DNA of 31,454 nucleotides, taken from CAZWRK01 sp964635875. Its GTDB lineage: Bacteria; Pseudomonadota; Gammaproteobacteria; Burkholderiales; Aquaspirillaceae. Under the pieces are notes generated by a model. That model saw nothing but the letters and a program-made list of their open reading frames with translations, did no database searches and was not told the DNA's origin. Both the position numbers and the translations under genes were made by a program. The stretch lies in the NCBI GenBank assembly GCA_964635875.1, contig CAZWRK010000052.1, positions 1 to 31,454 on the forward strand, in the 5' to 3' direction. Below, piece after piece: positions 23,761-31,268 of this stretch. Positions within the stretch are counted from its first letter, which is position 1; each line of letters opens with the position of its first letter.

Positions 23761-25349
23761 AAAGCGATTTTTACAACCGAAACTTGTTCCGAGCATACCC
23801 TCTGCAACTTGGCGCGACAGTACCTAACGCAATCATCGCCGATTTTGGTTGCTGGTTGTTAGGGTTGAATAACGTAGGTGAGAACCGAAATTTTTACCTA
23901 CGCTACGTACGTCGCGTGGGAACAACCATAGAGTTTGTATTCGGCAATGACACCGCCGAGGCTGATGATAGGTATTTGATATTTGCGTTCAGTACCACAG
24001 ACAGTAAATACAAAACCGTGTTTGCCTACGACTCACTTATTACTTCGGAAGCTATAACTAACCCAGCCGTAGAGTCGTTATTGCAAGTTCGAGACACAAC
24101 GGTTTGCGGGCAGCAAGAGCTGTTTGAAGGCTACATGGTGCTGGGCGATCCTACCGCTGTAGCCGAAATGTTGGATGCAGTAGAAGTCGCCGGGCTGGCG
24201 CTAGTCGAGTTAGCTGAAGGCAGTTGTCCGGTCGAACTCTCGACTATCGTTAACGAAAGCCCATTTCAGCTGCGTGTCGTCGGCGTAGCTAATAAGGATC
24301 GAACTAGATATTTGCAACCAACGTCATGCCGCGAGCCTTGCTGGGATCACGCAATAGCTGACAATTACGTAGTCAGTAATTGCTTATCAGGCGATCTAAT
24401 ATTTGCCGATGGCTACAACGTGTCTGTATCGCAAATTAACGACACAAACACTATACTATTTACAGCGGCAGTCGGGTCTGGATTGGGTCAGCAAAATACA
24501 GATGTACCCTTATTTCCTGGTGAAGCTCCGCCAACTGGCTTTACGACGTTGTCTGGAGGCTATCGTTGTTGCGAAGTAGTCAGGTCTATTAACGGTACTG
24601 GCGGGCCTATCTTCCAGCTAAAAGAAGGCGATGGCGTACGAATTACGACGTACCCTAACCTTAACCGAATTGTCGTTGATATGAATTTTCATGACCTGGC
24701 TGCCTGCCCTGAGTTGCCTGATCCTGAGAATGTCGAATGTCTGCCGCCTAGCGAAGACCCTTGCGAGTGCGGACCGGAAAACATGGATGACTTTGAGTGT
24801 CCTCCCGATATTAGCGAGGCCACTAGCACGGAAGAGCCTCCCTCCACTATTGAAGAGCCGTCGTCCAATGATCCCGGCTCCGGTAGCTGGATAGTTGTTA
24901 TCTGTAATTCCAACAACGTAACAGATGATAATTTTGAGGTCAGGCTAAACGATAACGTATTAGGTACGGCAGAATTATTTGTTCCGTACGGGTCTATAGG
25001 TTCCTGCAAAGGCGTAATATTTTCTACAGACCCGACTGTTCCGGCCAGCGTTTACGATTTGTTTGAGGGTTACGACTACTCTGACGAAACCACGCCACCT
25101 GCACCATCCGTGTGCGTGTGTAACGACGTGCCAGTAGTGCCGTTTAATATTGAGTTTTTCAACGAAGGTGAGAACTCAATATTTTTACGTAACATTATGA
25201 ACAACGGGCAGAATAACTATGGTCGTTTGCTAGTTGCCAAAATAATAAAGCAAGACGATACGTGGCAATTGGTTCGCATAGAACTGAACGCTATTTATGA
25301 CCCGCCGCCTGGAACAGACGTCACAAAGTACTTTGACCACGAATGGTAA
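23757..25349 (+). CDS. YPF-module fibre with linker and C-terminal 'CNxNN' domain (paralogue C)
   Basis: A 530-residue protein with ATG 23757 overlapping the previous TGA (ATGA). Residues 1-90 are a YPF-type head (NRNLFRAYPLQLGATV). Residues about 170-300 hold the middle module (GDLIFADGYNVSVSQ, then FTAAVGSGLGQQN, CC) and a Cys/Pro-rich end with CECGPENMDDFECPP. A STEEPPSTIEEPSS linker follows at about 355-370. Residues 376-530 form a beta-rich domain (GSWIVVICNSNNVTDDNF, RLNDNVLGTAEL, NNGQNNYGRLLVAKI) that recurs at the end of the next protein. High Cys content is unusual for a cytoplasm-assembled fibre. Receptor binding is inferred. Confidence 0.65.
   Translation: MKSDFYNRNLFRAYPLQLGATVPNAIIADFGCWLLGLNNVGENRNFYLRYVRRVGTTIEFVFGNDTAEADDRYLIFAFSTTDSKYKTVFAYDSLITSEAITNPAVESLLQVRDTTVCGQQELFEGYMVLGDPTAVAEMLDAVEVAGLALVELAEGSCPVELSTIVNESPFQLRVVGVANKDRTRYLQPTSCREPCWDHAIADNYVVSNCLSGDLIFADGYNVSVSQINDTNTILFTAAVGSGLGQQNTDVPLFPGEAPPTGFTTLSGGYRCCEVVRSINGTGGPIFQLKEGDGVRITTYPNLNRIVVDMNFHDLAACPELPDPENVECLPPSEDPCECGPENMDDFECPPDISEATSTEEPPSTIEEPSSNDPGSGSWIVVICNSNNVTDDNFEVRLNDNVLGTAELFVPYGSIGSCKGVIFSTDPTVPASVYDLFEGYDYSDETTPPAPSVCVCNDVPVVPFNIEFFNEGENSIFLRNIMNNGQNNYGRLLVAKIIKQDDTWQLVRIELNAIYDPPPGTDVTKYFDHEW
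24820..24835 (+). repeat. 16-base direct repeat, copy 1
   Basis: The sequence CCACTAGCACGGAAGA is identical to 26401-26416. Both copies encode the start of the Ser/Thr-Glu-Glu linker that precedes the shared C-terminal domain. Identity at base level in otherwise diverged proteins points to relatively recent exchange or duplication. Confidence 0.6.
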
Positions 25350-25352
25350 CAA

Positions 25353-26951
25353 ATGGCTACAACCATATACTCGATAACCGGCGTTTGGCAGAACTGGAAG
25401 CCGACAAATGTAACTAACCCGGTTACAAATAACTACCTCGGCGAAGCCAGATTTAACTGGGGTTTGCCTACTGCTGGTACGCCTTTGTATGTGGGGTTTA
25501 CCGGTGCGGCGCCGCCGAGCAAGGATGTTGACATAAATGAGACGTTCTCTATTGGAACTGTCACGCTAAACAATACGCCGTCGTTTGGTATAAACGTTAA
25601 TACAATTGACCTAAAGGTGACAGTTGTATTCGGCGAGGCTACCGGACCTACTGCTACGTTTACGCTTACGTTTAAGTACGAGCTAGCAGACGGTGTTGGC
25701 ACGCTCACTTGTACTAGCGGTTTACCAGTCACGATAGAGGATGAAAAGAACGACCTTAAGCTGACTATCTCATCTTTATCCGGCGAGCTTACTGCCGGGC
25801 CTAACGTAAAGATAGCCTCAGACTTACTGGTCAGTTTTCAGATGACGCCGTACGAGGATGAAACCTGTGCGTCGTTTATCGCCTTCTTTGATCCTGACGG
25901 TTGCGATGTTCCGGCGGTGTGCCCAATCGACAATGTACCGATTATTGAAGATTGCAGTATACCTGACCCGATTGAGCCTATAATGGATTGCCCGGATATT
26001 TCACTGCCAATAACCTCGCACAATGGAATGTCCGGTGGCGGTGGCGATGGCCCACCCGGTCCGCCTGGCGAGAATGGTGCTCCGGGTTGTAAACCGGTCA
26101 TACAAACTAGCTACTCAATTGTCTGGGTGTACGACTGTCACACTGTTGGTGTTGCAGTGGAGGTAATGGAATGCCCAACTACTACGCCTGAGCCTGGTGG
26201 CCAGACAGAGTGTTGTTACGAATTGGCGTTTACGTTCTATTTATGTTACAACCCAATTTATGACTGGGGCTGCTGCCCATTCTTGTGGTGCGGTGGCTCG
26301 TGGATACCAATTGACGACTACAACTGTGAAGGCATAACGGCGCCAACTGATCCTGGCGTAGAGGAGGGTCAGCTATTCTACAAGTGCTACTGCGACAGCA
26401 CCACTAGCACGGAAGAATACACTACGCAGGAAAAATGGCTATGCCATCCTAGCCGCATAAAGTGGTTAGTCCTTGTCTGCAACTTTAACAATGACGTTGA
26501 TGATGTATTCAAGGTCGAACTAAATGACGTTGAGTTGACGCCATCAGTTGACCTGGGCCCATCCTGCTCTACGTTTGCCGCTTCAACTGATGGGACTTTG
26601 ACGCCAGCTGAAGTTAAGCAAATGCTGCTAGACAACAACCTGCTGCAACCAATGTTTCCTGGCAGTGCGCCAGATAATTGCTACTGCGAACCTGGTAGCA
26701 TAGACGCGCTGAATCCGGCATTAATGCAGCTGAATAACGTTTTGAAAATGACGAAGGTTGCGGACAACGGATACGGTAACTTTGGTGCTGTGTTTGTGCT
26801 TGGCTTTGACCGTGATGAAGACGGAAATGTAGTACTGTGCTGCCCGGCGCTTGTTGACTACTACACGTCTTACCCTGAGTTCGCAGTTGGTTATTCCATA
26901 TCGTGGCCATTCTCTACGTCTGGTTGCGATCAAGTTTCTAGTAGCGTCTAA
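25353..26951 (+). CDS. Choice-of-anchor K-like surface protein with collagen-like stretch
   Basis: A 532-residue protein with ATG 25353 just after the previous stop and no strong ribosome site. Residues 4-160 resemble the choice-of-anchor K domain of bacterial surface proteins (YSITGVWQNW, FNWGLP, 'LYVGFTG', 'FSIGTVTLNN'). A short collagen-like run (GPPGPPGENGAPG) follows at about 232-245. A region with many Cys pairs (CCYEL, GCCPFLWCGG, CYCDS) then leads into a STEE linker. The C-terminal domain (about 365-510) is homologous to the one ending the previous protein (KWLVLVCNFNNDVDDVF, LNDVEL, DNGYGNFGAVFVLGF). No signal peptide or YPF head is seen. It is probably a tail appendage that copies host surface chemistry. 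Confidence 0.6.
   Translation: MATTIYSITGVWQNWKPTNVTNPVTNNYLGEARFNWGLPTAGTPLYVGFTGAAPPSKDVDINETFSIGTVTLNNTPSFGINVNTIDLKVTVVFGEATGPTATFTLTFKYELADGVGTLTCTSGLPVTIEDEKNDLKLTISSLSGELTAGPNVKIASDLLVSFQMTPYEDETCASFIAFFDPDGCDVPAVCPIDNVPIIEDCSIPDPIEPIMDCPDISLPITSHNGMSGGGGDGPPGPPGENGAPGCKPVIQTSYSIVWVYDCHTVGVAVEVMECPTTTPEPGGQTECCYELAFTFYLCYNPIYDWGCCPFLWCGGSWIPIDDYNCEGITAPTDPGVEEGQLFYKCYCDSTTSTEEYTTQEKWLCHPSRIKWLVLVCNFNNDVDDVFKVELNDVELTPSVDLGPSCSTFAASTDGTLTPAEVKQMLLDNNLLQPMFPGSAPDNCYCEPGSIDALNPALMQLNNVLKMTKVADNGYGNFGAVFVLGFDRDEDGNVVLCCPALVDYYTSYPEFAVGYSISWPFSTSGCDQVSSSV
26401..26416 (+). repeat. 16-base direct repeat, copy 2
   Basis: Identical to 24820-24835; see copy 1. It encodes TTSTEE at the junction before the shared C-terminal domain. 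Confidence 0.6.
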
Positions 26952-26961
26952 GGAATAATGT

Positions 26962-27999
26962 ATGGATCGTCCGTTAATTACGTTCGGAATGGCTACTTAC
27001 AAGGAAGCGTCGAATACTCGTTCGACGATAATGTCGCTGCGATTGCAGCTACGCAAAATATTGCCAATCAGCGCTTATCAAATTATCTGCGTTAATAACG
27101 CACCAAATGACGCAGAGTCTACAGCTAAACTAGATCATTTGTTTAAGCGAATCCCGAATGGCAAATTAATTAACTACAGCGATAGAATTTCTACAGCTGT
27201 TCGTGACTTAGTGTTTCGTAATTCGGACGCCAAGTTTACATTTTGCATGGACTGCCATGTGCTGATTGATGAAGATGGTGTAAAATCATTAATCAAGTAC
27301 TTACGCGATAACCCTGAGATTAAGGACTTAATGCAGGGCGTGTTATGGCTGGACGACATGCGAACCAGATACACGCATATGAATCCAGAGTGGCGCGAGA
27401 AAATGTTTGGCACCTGGGGTTTTGACAAACAAGGCAATGGGCAGACGCCATTTGAAATTCCCATGCACGGACTTGGCTTGTTTGGTTGTGCTACAGAAGT
27501 GTGGCCAGGTATAAACAAACTGTTTACGGGTTTTGGCGGTGAAGAAGGATATGTGCATGACAAGTTTAGAGCTATGGGACAGAAGACAATCTGTTTACCT
27601 TGGCTACCGTGGGTGCACGAATTTAGAAAGCCCGGTAAATCGCCCATTGTCAATCGGCTAGAAGACAGAATTTACAACTACTACATCGGTCGCCGAGAAC
27701 TAGCCAAACCAGATGGCGACGTAACTGAGCATTTCTCGCAGTACCTGAAAGAGGATAAGGTGCTAGCCATAAGAACACGGGCGTTGTCGGACTACGATTT
27801 GACATTTGGCACGTCGATGCTGGCTAAGACCCCGGACCCAATTCAGCTTAGCGTTAGCGTGAAGCAAATCGTGGCTACGCTGCAAGGAATACCTGCCGCA
27901 AGTAGGTTGGCATTTTTAAGCACGTTGAGCCGTCAGAATCCAACAATGGCTAGTCTGGTAAAGAAAGAGTTGACAACAACAGGAGAGCCGCCACGATGA
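26962..27999 (+). CDS. Family 2-type (GT-A) glycosyltransferase
   Basis: A 345-residue protein with AAGGA about 8 bases before ATG 26962. The GT-A start ITFGMATYKEASNT with the strand IICVNNAPND fits a nucleotide-sugar binding fold. At residues 95-100, CMDCHVLID occupies the place of the metal-binding DXD, giving Asp-Cys-His rather than Asp-X-Asp. Downstream, LGLFGCATEVWPG and GFGGEEGYVHDKFR (Glu194-Glu195) fit the acceptor/catalytic base region, and WVHEFR the final metal ligand. The C-terminal about 110 residues are an extra helical tail. No membrane segment, so a soluble enzyme. It may decorate virion fibres or modify host glycans. The stop overlaps the next ATG by four bases. Confidence 0.8.
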   Translation: MDRPLITFGMATYKEASNTRSTIMSLRLQLRKILPISAYQIICVNNAPNDAESTAKLDHLFKRIPNGKLINYSDRISTAVRDLVFRNSDAKFTFCMDCHVLIDEDGVKSLIKYLRDNPEIKDLMQGVLWLDDMRTRYTHMNPEWREKMFGTWGFDKQGNGQTPFEIPMHGLGLFGCATEVWPGINKLFTGFGGEEGYVHDKFRAMGQKTICLPWLPWVHEFRKPGKSPIVNRLEDRIYNYYIGRRELAKPDGDVTEHFSQYLKEDKVLAIRTRALSDYDLTFGTSMLAKTPDPIQLSVSVKQIVATLQGIPAASRLAFLSTLSRQNPTMASLVKKELTTTGEPPR

Positions 28000-28817
28000 G
28001 AGTCTCTTGCCTAATGCTAACCTATAACAAGTTCCCAAATGGTGAGCTTGTTGTAGCGGAAGCGATTGAATCCTTTTTGCGACAGACGCATGACAACAAA
28101 GAGTTGATAATAGTCAATGACACGCCCGAGCAGTCTATTAAACTGCACGCGGACTACGACAACATTAAGCTCATCAACCTTCCTTATCGTGCGCGTTCAC
28201 TTGGCGAGAAGTGTAACATTGCAGCCGCTATGGCGACGGGCGATTATTTAATGCGCTGGGATGATGACGATATAAGTCTACCCTGGCGTATTAAGCTAAC
28301 GCTCTCTAAAATAGGTACGGCTGGTTATTGGAAACCTTCGCATAGCTGGTTTATGCGTAGTAGACTGAATCTGACGTTAATGTGCGGTTATATGGGCGCT
28401 TGCTGTATAAGTCGTAAAACATTTGACAAGATTCAAGGCTACCCATTTATAGGCGTAGGTGAAGACCAAGCCATTGAGAAGAAAGTAGCGGCAGCTGGCG
28501 ACCTATTAGTTGTAGGCGCTACTACAGCTGCCGAGGCTTTCTATATCTATAGGTGGGACGGAACTACTGCGCACGTATCCGGTGTCGGTGACGCTGGTTA
28601 CGAATTGTTTGGTATGAAACCAATACAATCAGGTAGTTTTGAAGTCAGACCGCGTTGGGCTATGGACTACGAAAACGAAACTCGATTACGAGCTAGCGGA
28701 GGTCTACGCGATGCGACAAAGGTGCAAACTGCAAATCAACTTCAAGGGCGCACTGGGAGACATTCTGTGCCTGTCCAGCGCCGTCCACGACCTATTAGTC
28801 GCCAACCCAGACGCTGA
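27996..28817 (+). CDS. Family 2 (GT-A) glycosyltransferase with odd Arg-rich C-terminus
   Basis: A 273-residue protein; ATG 27996 overlaps the previous TGA. Classic GT2 features are VSCLMLTYNKF, ELIIVND (strand 2), a run of four Asp at 89-92 (MRWDDDDISLP, the DXD) and VGEDQAIEKK (Asp156 as probable base). The domain is complete by about residue 215. The last 36 codons, from 28711, run in another frame over the start of the GT9-like gene, giving a low-complexity Arg/Gln/Pro tail (VQRRPRPISRQPRR). Such a long out-of-frame overlap is unusual here. It may be real overlapping coding, or a frame error or lost stop. Core enzyme call is strong. Confidence 0.82.
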   Translation: MRVSCLMLTYNKFPNGELVVAEAIESFLRQTHDNKELIIVNDTPEQSIKLHADYDNIKLINLPYRARSLGEKCNIAAAMATGDYLMRWDDDDISLPWRIKLTLSKIGTAGYWKPSHSWFMRSRLNLTLMCGYMGACCISRKTFDKIQGYPFIGVGEDQAIEKKVAAAGDLLVVGATTAAEAFYIYRWDGTTAHVSGVGDAGYELFGMKPIQSGSFEVRPRWAMDYENETRLRASGGLRDATKVQTANQLQGRTGRHSVPVQRRPRPISRQPRR

Positions 28818-29658
28818 TATCAGCATCAATACGCCATTTGCGGAAGTGTTTAGATTTTTTCCATTAGCAGGAATATCGAAAGACTTTGGGCAAGTTACGG
28901 TTACGTGGGAGCACTACCGCGAAGCTGTATCGCAAGCTAAAGAGTCGCCACAGCATGTTACTGAGTTTTTCCATGACGTACTGCAAAATCTGACCGGGCT
29001 GGCGTGTCCAAAGCATACTCAGCACCCCGTCGTAAAGCTATCCCAGCAAGAGCTAGCTAGTCCAATTGCTGGCGAACGGTACTGGGTAATATTCGCTGGC
29101 GGTAAGACAGACATTCCGCTCAAGATATGGTATGGGCCTTACTTCCAGCAAGTAGCGGATTACTTAAACTCGCGGGGCAGACTAGTCGTTCAGACTGGCC
29201 GTAAAAACGACAAGCATTATCCGCTACGGCAGTCCGTGAAAATTTTTGACGACAACTACAAGCCCAGCAATATACGGCGATTATTTCAGCTAATCAAATA
29301 CGCTGAAGGCGTCATCTGCCCAATTACTAGTGGTATGCATATTGCCGCTGCCTTTAATAAACCTTGTGTAGTTATCGGCGGTGGAAGAGAAGACCCCTGG
29401 TGGGAGGCATACAGTTCCGACTTCGGAGCCTTCGGCGGGCACTATATGGGCCTAGCCCACAAGTACTTGAACATTGTAGGTACTGACATGCCGTGCTGCC
29501 GTTTGACTGGTTGCTGGCATAGGCAGTTTCAGACAATCGAAACAGAGGGCTGTGACAATTTTGCTACTACGGTTGAGTTTCCAAACCAAGTGGCGCACTG
29601 TATGTTGGCTATAGACCCAGGCAGTGTAATTGACGCGGTAGATTCTTTTATCAGGTGA
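28711..29658 (+). CDS. GT9-like (heptosyltransferase-type) glycosyltransferase
   Basis: I choose ATG 28711, preceded by GGAGG at 28698-28702; an in-frame TTG at 28639 lies deep in the previous gene. The 315-residue product has the GT9 N-terminal pattern (LQINFKGALGDILCLSSAV, then 'Ll..nPda.I.inTp'). Its C-terminal Rossmann-like half contains 'RYWVIFAGGKTD', 'YGPYFQQVADYL', 'LIKYAEGVICPITSGMHIAAAF' and 'CVVIGGGRED'. Family members transfer heptose or other sugars to lipopolysaccharide core. Near the C-terminus is a Cys cluster (MPCCRLTGCWHR, then EGCDN). Together with the two GT-A enzymes it forms a three-gene sugar-transfer unit. Confidence 0.82.
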   Translation: MRQRCKLQINFKGALGDILCLSSAVHDLLVANPDADISINTPFAEVFRFFPLAGISKDFGQVTVTWEHYREAVSQAKESPQHVTEFFHDVLQNLTGLACPKHTQHPVVKLSQQELASPIAGERYWVIFAGGKTDIPLKIWYGPYFQQVADYLNSRGRLVVQTGRKNDKHYPLRQSVKIFDDNYKPSNIRRLFQLIKYAEGVICPITSGMHIAAAFNKPCVVIGGGREDPWWEAYSSDFGAFGGHYMGLAHKYLNIVGTDMPCCRLTGCWHRQFQTIETEGCDNFATTVEFPNQVAHCMLAIDPGSVIDAVDSFIR

Positions 29659-29661
29659 CAA

Positions 29662-30090
29662 ATGGATTACGACTTACAAATAATGTTCTCGGAGCCTGCC
29701 AGAGAGCGGTTCAAAGGCCAGCCATGCTTTCGGCTTCAGTGCGAAGTTATCGACGCGATTAACGTCACCAAAGACGTGTTCCTTTACAAGCGATCCATAG
29801 TTGATCCACTACTCGCGGATCAGGCTGACCATTTTATTGCGATATGTAGTCCATTTGACTTAGCCACATATCCAGCCAACGAACCTGATGCCGAGCAAGA
29901 CCCGCCATTCTTCAGAAAGAATGTGATTGATATACTGTTACCCAGCGTGACACAGGTAGTCGAGGTTCGTAGCAGTATACAGAGCCAGTTGCTTAATCTA
30001 CTGATGTTGTTACGCAATCTGGATAACTTGACGGATGAATCTCCCTTTTGGATAAACGGCTACGAGGAAGCGCCGTCTACTGGAGCCTAA
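29662..30090 (+). CDS. Unidentified 142-residue protein
   Basis: ATG 29662 starts three bases after the GT9-like stop; a weak AGGTG lies upstream. The product has a beta-type N-terminal half with CFRLQCEVIDAINVT, a Pro/Asp/Glu-rich middle loop (ANEPDAEQDPPFF) and a C-terminal leucine-rich helix (LNLLMLLRNLDNL). No signal or membrane segment. Small, acidic and not recognised. Location after the glycosyltransferases and before a KKKCCGGG-type gene gives no clear clue; it could be a virion accessory protein such as a tail-completion or fibre-assembly protein. Confidence 0.6.
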   Translation: MDYDLQIMFSEPARERFKGQPCFRLQCEVIDAINVTKDVFLYKRSIVDPLLADQADHFIAICSPFDLATYPANEPDAEQDPPFFRKNVIDILLPSVTQVVEVRSSIQSQLLNLLMLLRNLDNLTDESPFWINGYEEAPSTGA

Positions 30091-30092
30091 TA

Positions 30093-30416
30093 ATGTCAGC
30101 AGAGAAACACCGTCTGTTGCTTATTGATGAATCGGTCATAGATCGAATGCTTCGTGATCGAGAAATAACTACTCGCTTTCCGGCGTTAGCTATTCATGCC
30201 ACTTCGATGGCTACAGCACCGCGCAAAAAGAAATGTTGTGGCGGCGGCAGCGTAACTGCTACCGAGAGCGCAGCAGAGAAATACAATAAAATCAAAGCAA
30301 CAATTGCACGGCTGTCTCCCTCCGACAAGGCAGCCTTGCGAGACAAGCTGAATGCTACGCGAGTTAAGTTGTGGTATATTGACTTTGACAAGAAAGTTGT
30401 CAAAATGGTATTCTAA
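30093..30416 (+). CDS. Small protein with RKKKCCGGG motif
   Basis: ATG 30093 is preceded by GGAG at 30082-30085. A 107-residue protein: a short helical start with HRLLLIDES, a basic-cysteine patch RKKKCCGGG at about 44-52, a Thr/Ala linker, a helix (KYNKIKATIARLSPSDKAALRDKL) and a final beta hairpin 'RVKLWYIDFDKKVVKMVF'. This helix then 'V.vvY.....GKVV...F' tail is a form I have seen in small phage proteins of unknown function. The CC plus basic patch may bind metal or nucleic acid. The last codons carry a perfect 8-bp inverted repeat (30384-30404). Function unknown. Confidence 0.65.
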   Translation: MSAEKHRLLLIDESVIDRMLRDREITTRFPALAIHATSMATAPRKKKCCGGGSVTATESAAEKYNKIKATIARLSPSDKAALRDKLNATRVKLWYIDFDKKVVKMVF

Positions 30417-30507
30417 ATAATACCGCTAAACGTGTCATAATAATATGGTGTCGGCTTAGCAAAACGCTAAACCGTTTATTTACCATAGACACACGGAGGA
30501 AAGTCAC

Positions 30508-31056
30508 ATGGTTTCGGGTGCGTATCGAAAGTCGTATGCGACTCAGGTATTGGAGCGCAAGCAAAGGCAAGAAGCTGCTTTGCGTGCCGCGCAAAATCTG
30601 CTCTCGGCTAAACTGTCAGCCGTAAGAGCCGGGCTAATCAAACCAAAGCCTGACCCGAAAACAGTACCGCGTAGTAAAACGGTATACGATCAACCTGCGC
30701 AACGCCTGTACAAATATTACGAGGACTTTCCTGTAATGTTTGACTGCTCGCTGCCAATACAAGTTGCGGCATTTGCTCGACTGCTGCCAGAGAGCGAAGC
30801 AGTGCCGTATCTTTGCGGATACTTCCGTTGGCGGGAGTACGTTCTCAATCACGATGAAAGTCGAGACGTAAAGCATCGTTCCGTCTTAATCGGTTCTCAT
30901 ATCGACTGGAACGGAAGAACAGCTAAGACGGTAAAAAAGGATTTAGGACGCACTGCAAGTGTAGTCCCTGATCCACGTAAGATTGAGCCAGAACCGGAAC
31001 CCGAAGATCAGCTAGATCAGCCGGTATGGTGGGAACAAATTCAAGGAGAATTGTAA
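30508..31056 (+). CDS. Unidentified 182-residue protein
   Basis: ATG 30508 has GGAGG at 30494-30498 and follows a 91-base gap, the longest between genes in this window. The N-terminal 45 residues are basic and helical (ERKQRQEAALRAAQNLL), the middle has FDCSLPIQVAAFARLLPESEA and YLCGYFRWREYV, and the C-terminus is a Pro/Glu/Asp-rich tail (EPEPEPEDQ) ending in VWWEQIQGEL. No family recognised. The basic helix and acidic tail could suit a scaffolding or nucleic acid-associated protein. Its TAA overlaps the next ATG by one base. Confidence 0.65.
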   Translation: MVSGAYRKSYATQVLERKQRQEAALRAAQNLLSAKLSAVRAGLIKPKPDPKTVPRSKTVYDQPAQRLYKYYEDFPVMFDCSLPIQVAAFARLLPESEAVPYLCGYFRWREYVLNHDESRDVKHRSVLIGSHIDWNGRTAKTVKKDLGRTASVVPDPRKIEPEPEPEDQLDQPVWWEQIQGEL

Positions 31057-31268
31057 TGGTCGAGCTGAATGCATTGCTGGCCGTCATCATGGGCGTTGAT
31101 GGCGAGCCTGTTAGCCGCATTACCCCGGAAATCGAACAGGGGTTGACGGCGCTAGGTTTGCAGGAACTTCTCGATCTGGCGCGAGAAACCTGCGCGTCCG
31201 ATGAACAAGTAATTGGTTTCTTGTTGAATCAAGTCGCCGCAACGGAGTTTGCCAATGCCACAATCTGA
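31056..31268 (+). CDS. Unidentified 70-residue protein
   Basis: ATG 31056 overlaps the previous TAA, with AAGGAGAA at 31043-31050. A short, acidic, mostly helical protein: LNALLAVIMGVDGEPVS, then PEIEQGLTALGLQELLDLARET and QVIGFLLNQVAATEF. It has no signal peptide; the first helix is hydrophobic but short. It overlaps the NUDIX gene by 14 bases, so the two are probably translated together. Family not recognised. Confidence 0.6.
   Translation: MVELNALLAVIMGVDGEPVSRITPEIEQGLTALGLQELLDLARETCASDEQVIGFLLNQVAATEFANATI

Noticed and set aside
26031..26099. Collagen-like run as a full collagen triple-helix domain
   Set aside because: Only about four Gly-X-Y triplets are present, too few for a stable collagen stem; kept only as a small feature of the protein.
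28639..28710. TTG 28639 as start of the GT9-like protein
   Set aside because: The 24 extra residues do not fit the family N-terminus and lack a ribosome site. GGAGG before ATG 28711 is convincing.
224..31120. Many minus-strand open frames of 60-170 codons
   Set aside because: All lie opposite well-supported + strand genes, lack ribosome sites and show no recognisable motifs. They are shadows of the codon structure of the + strand genes.
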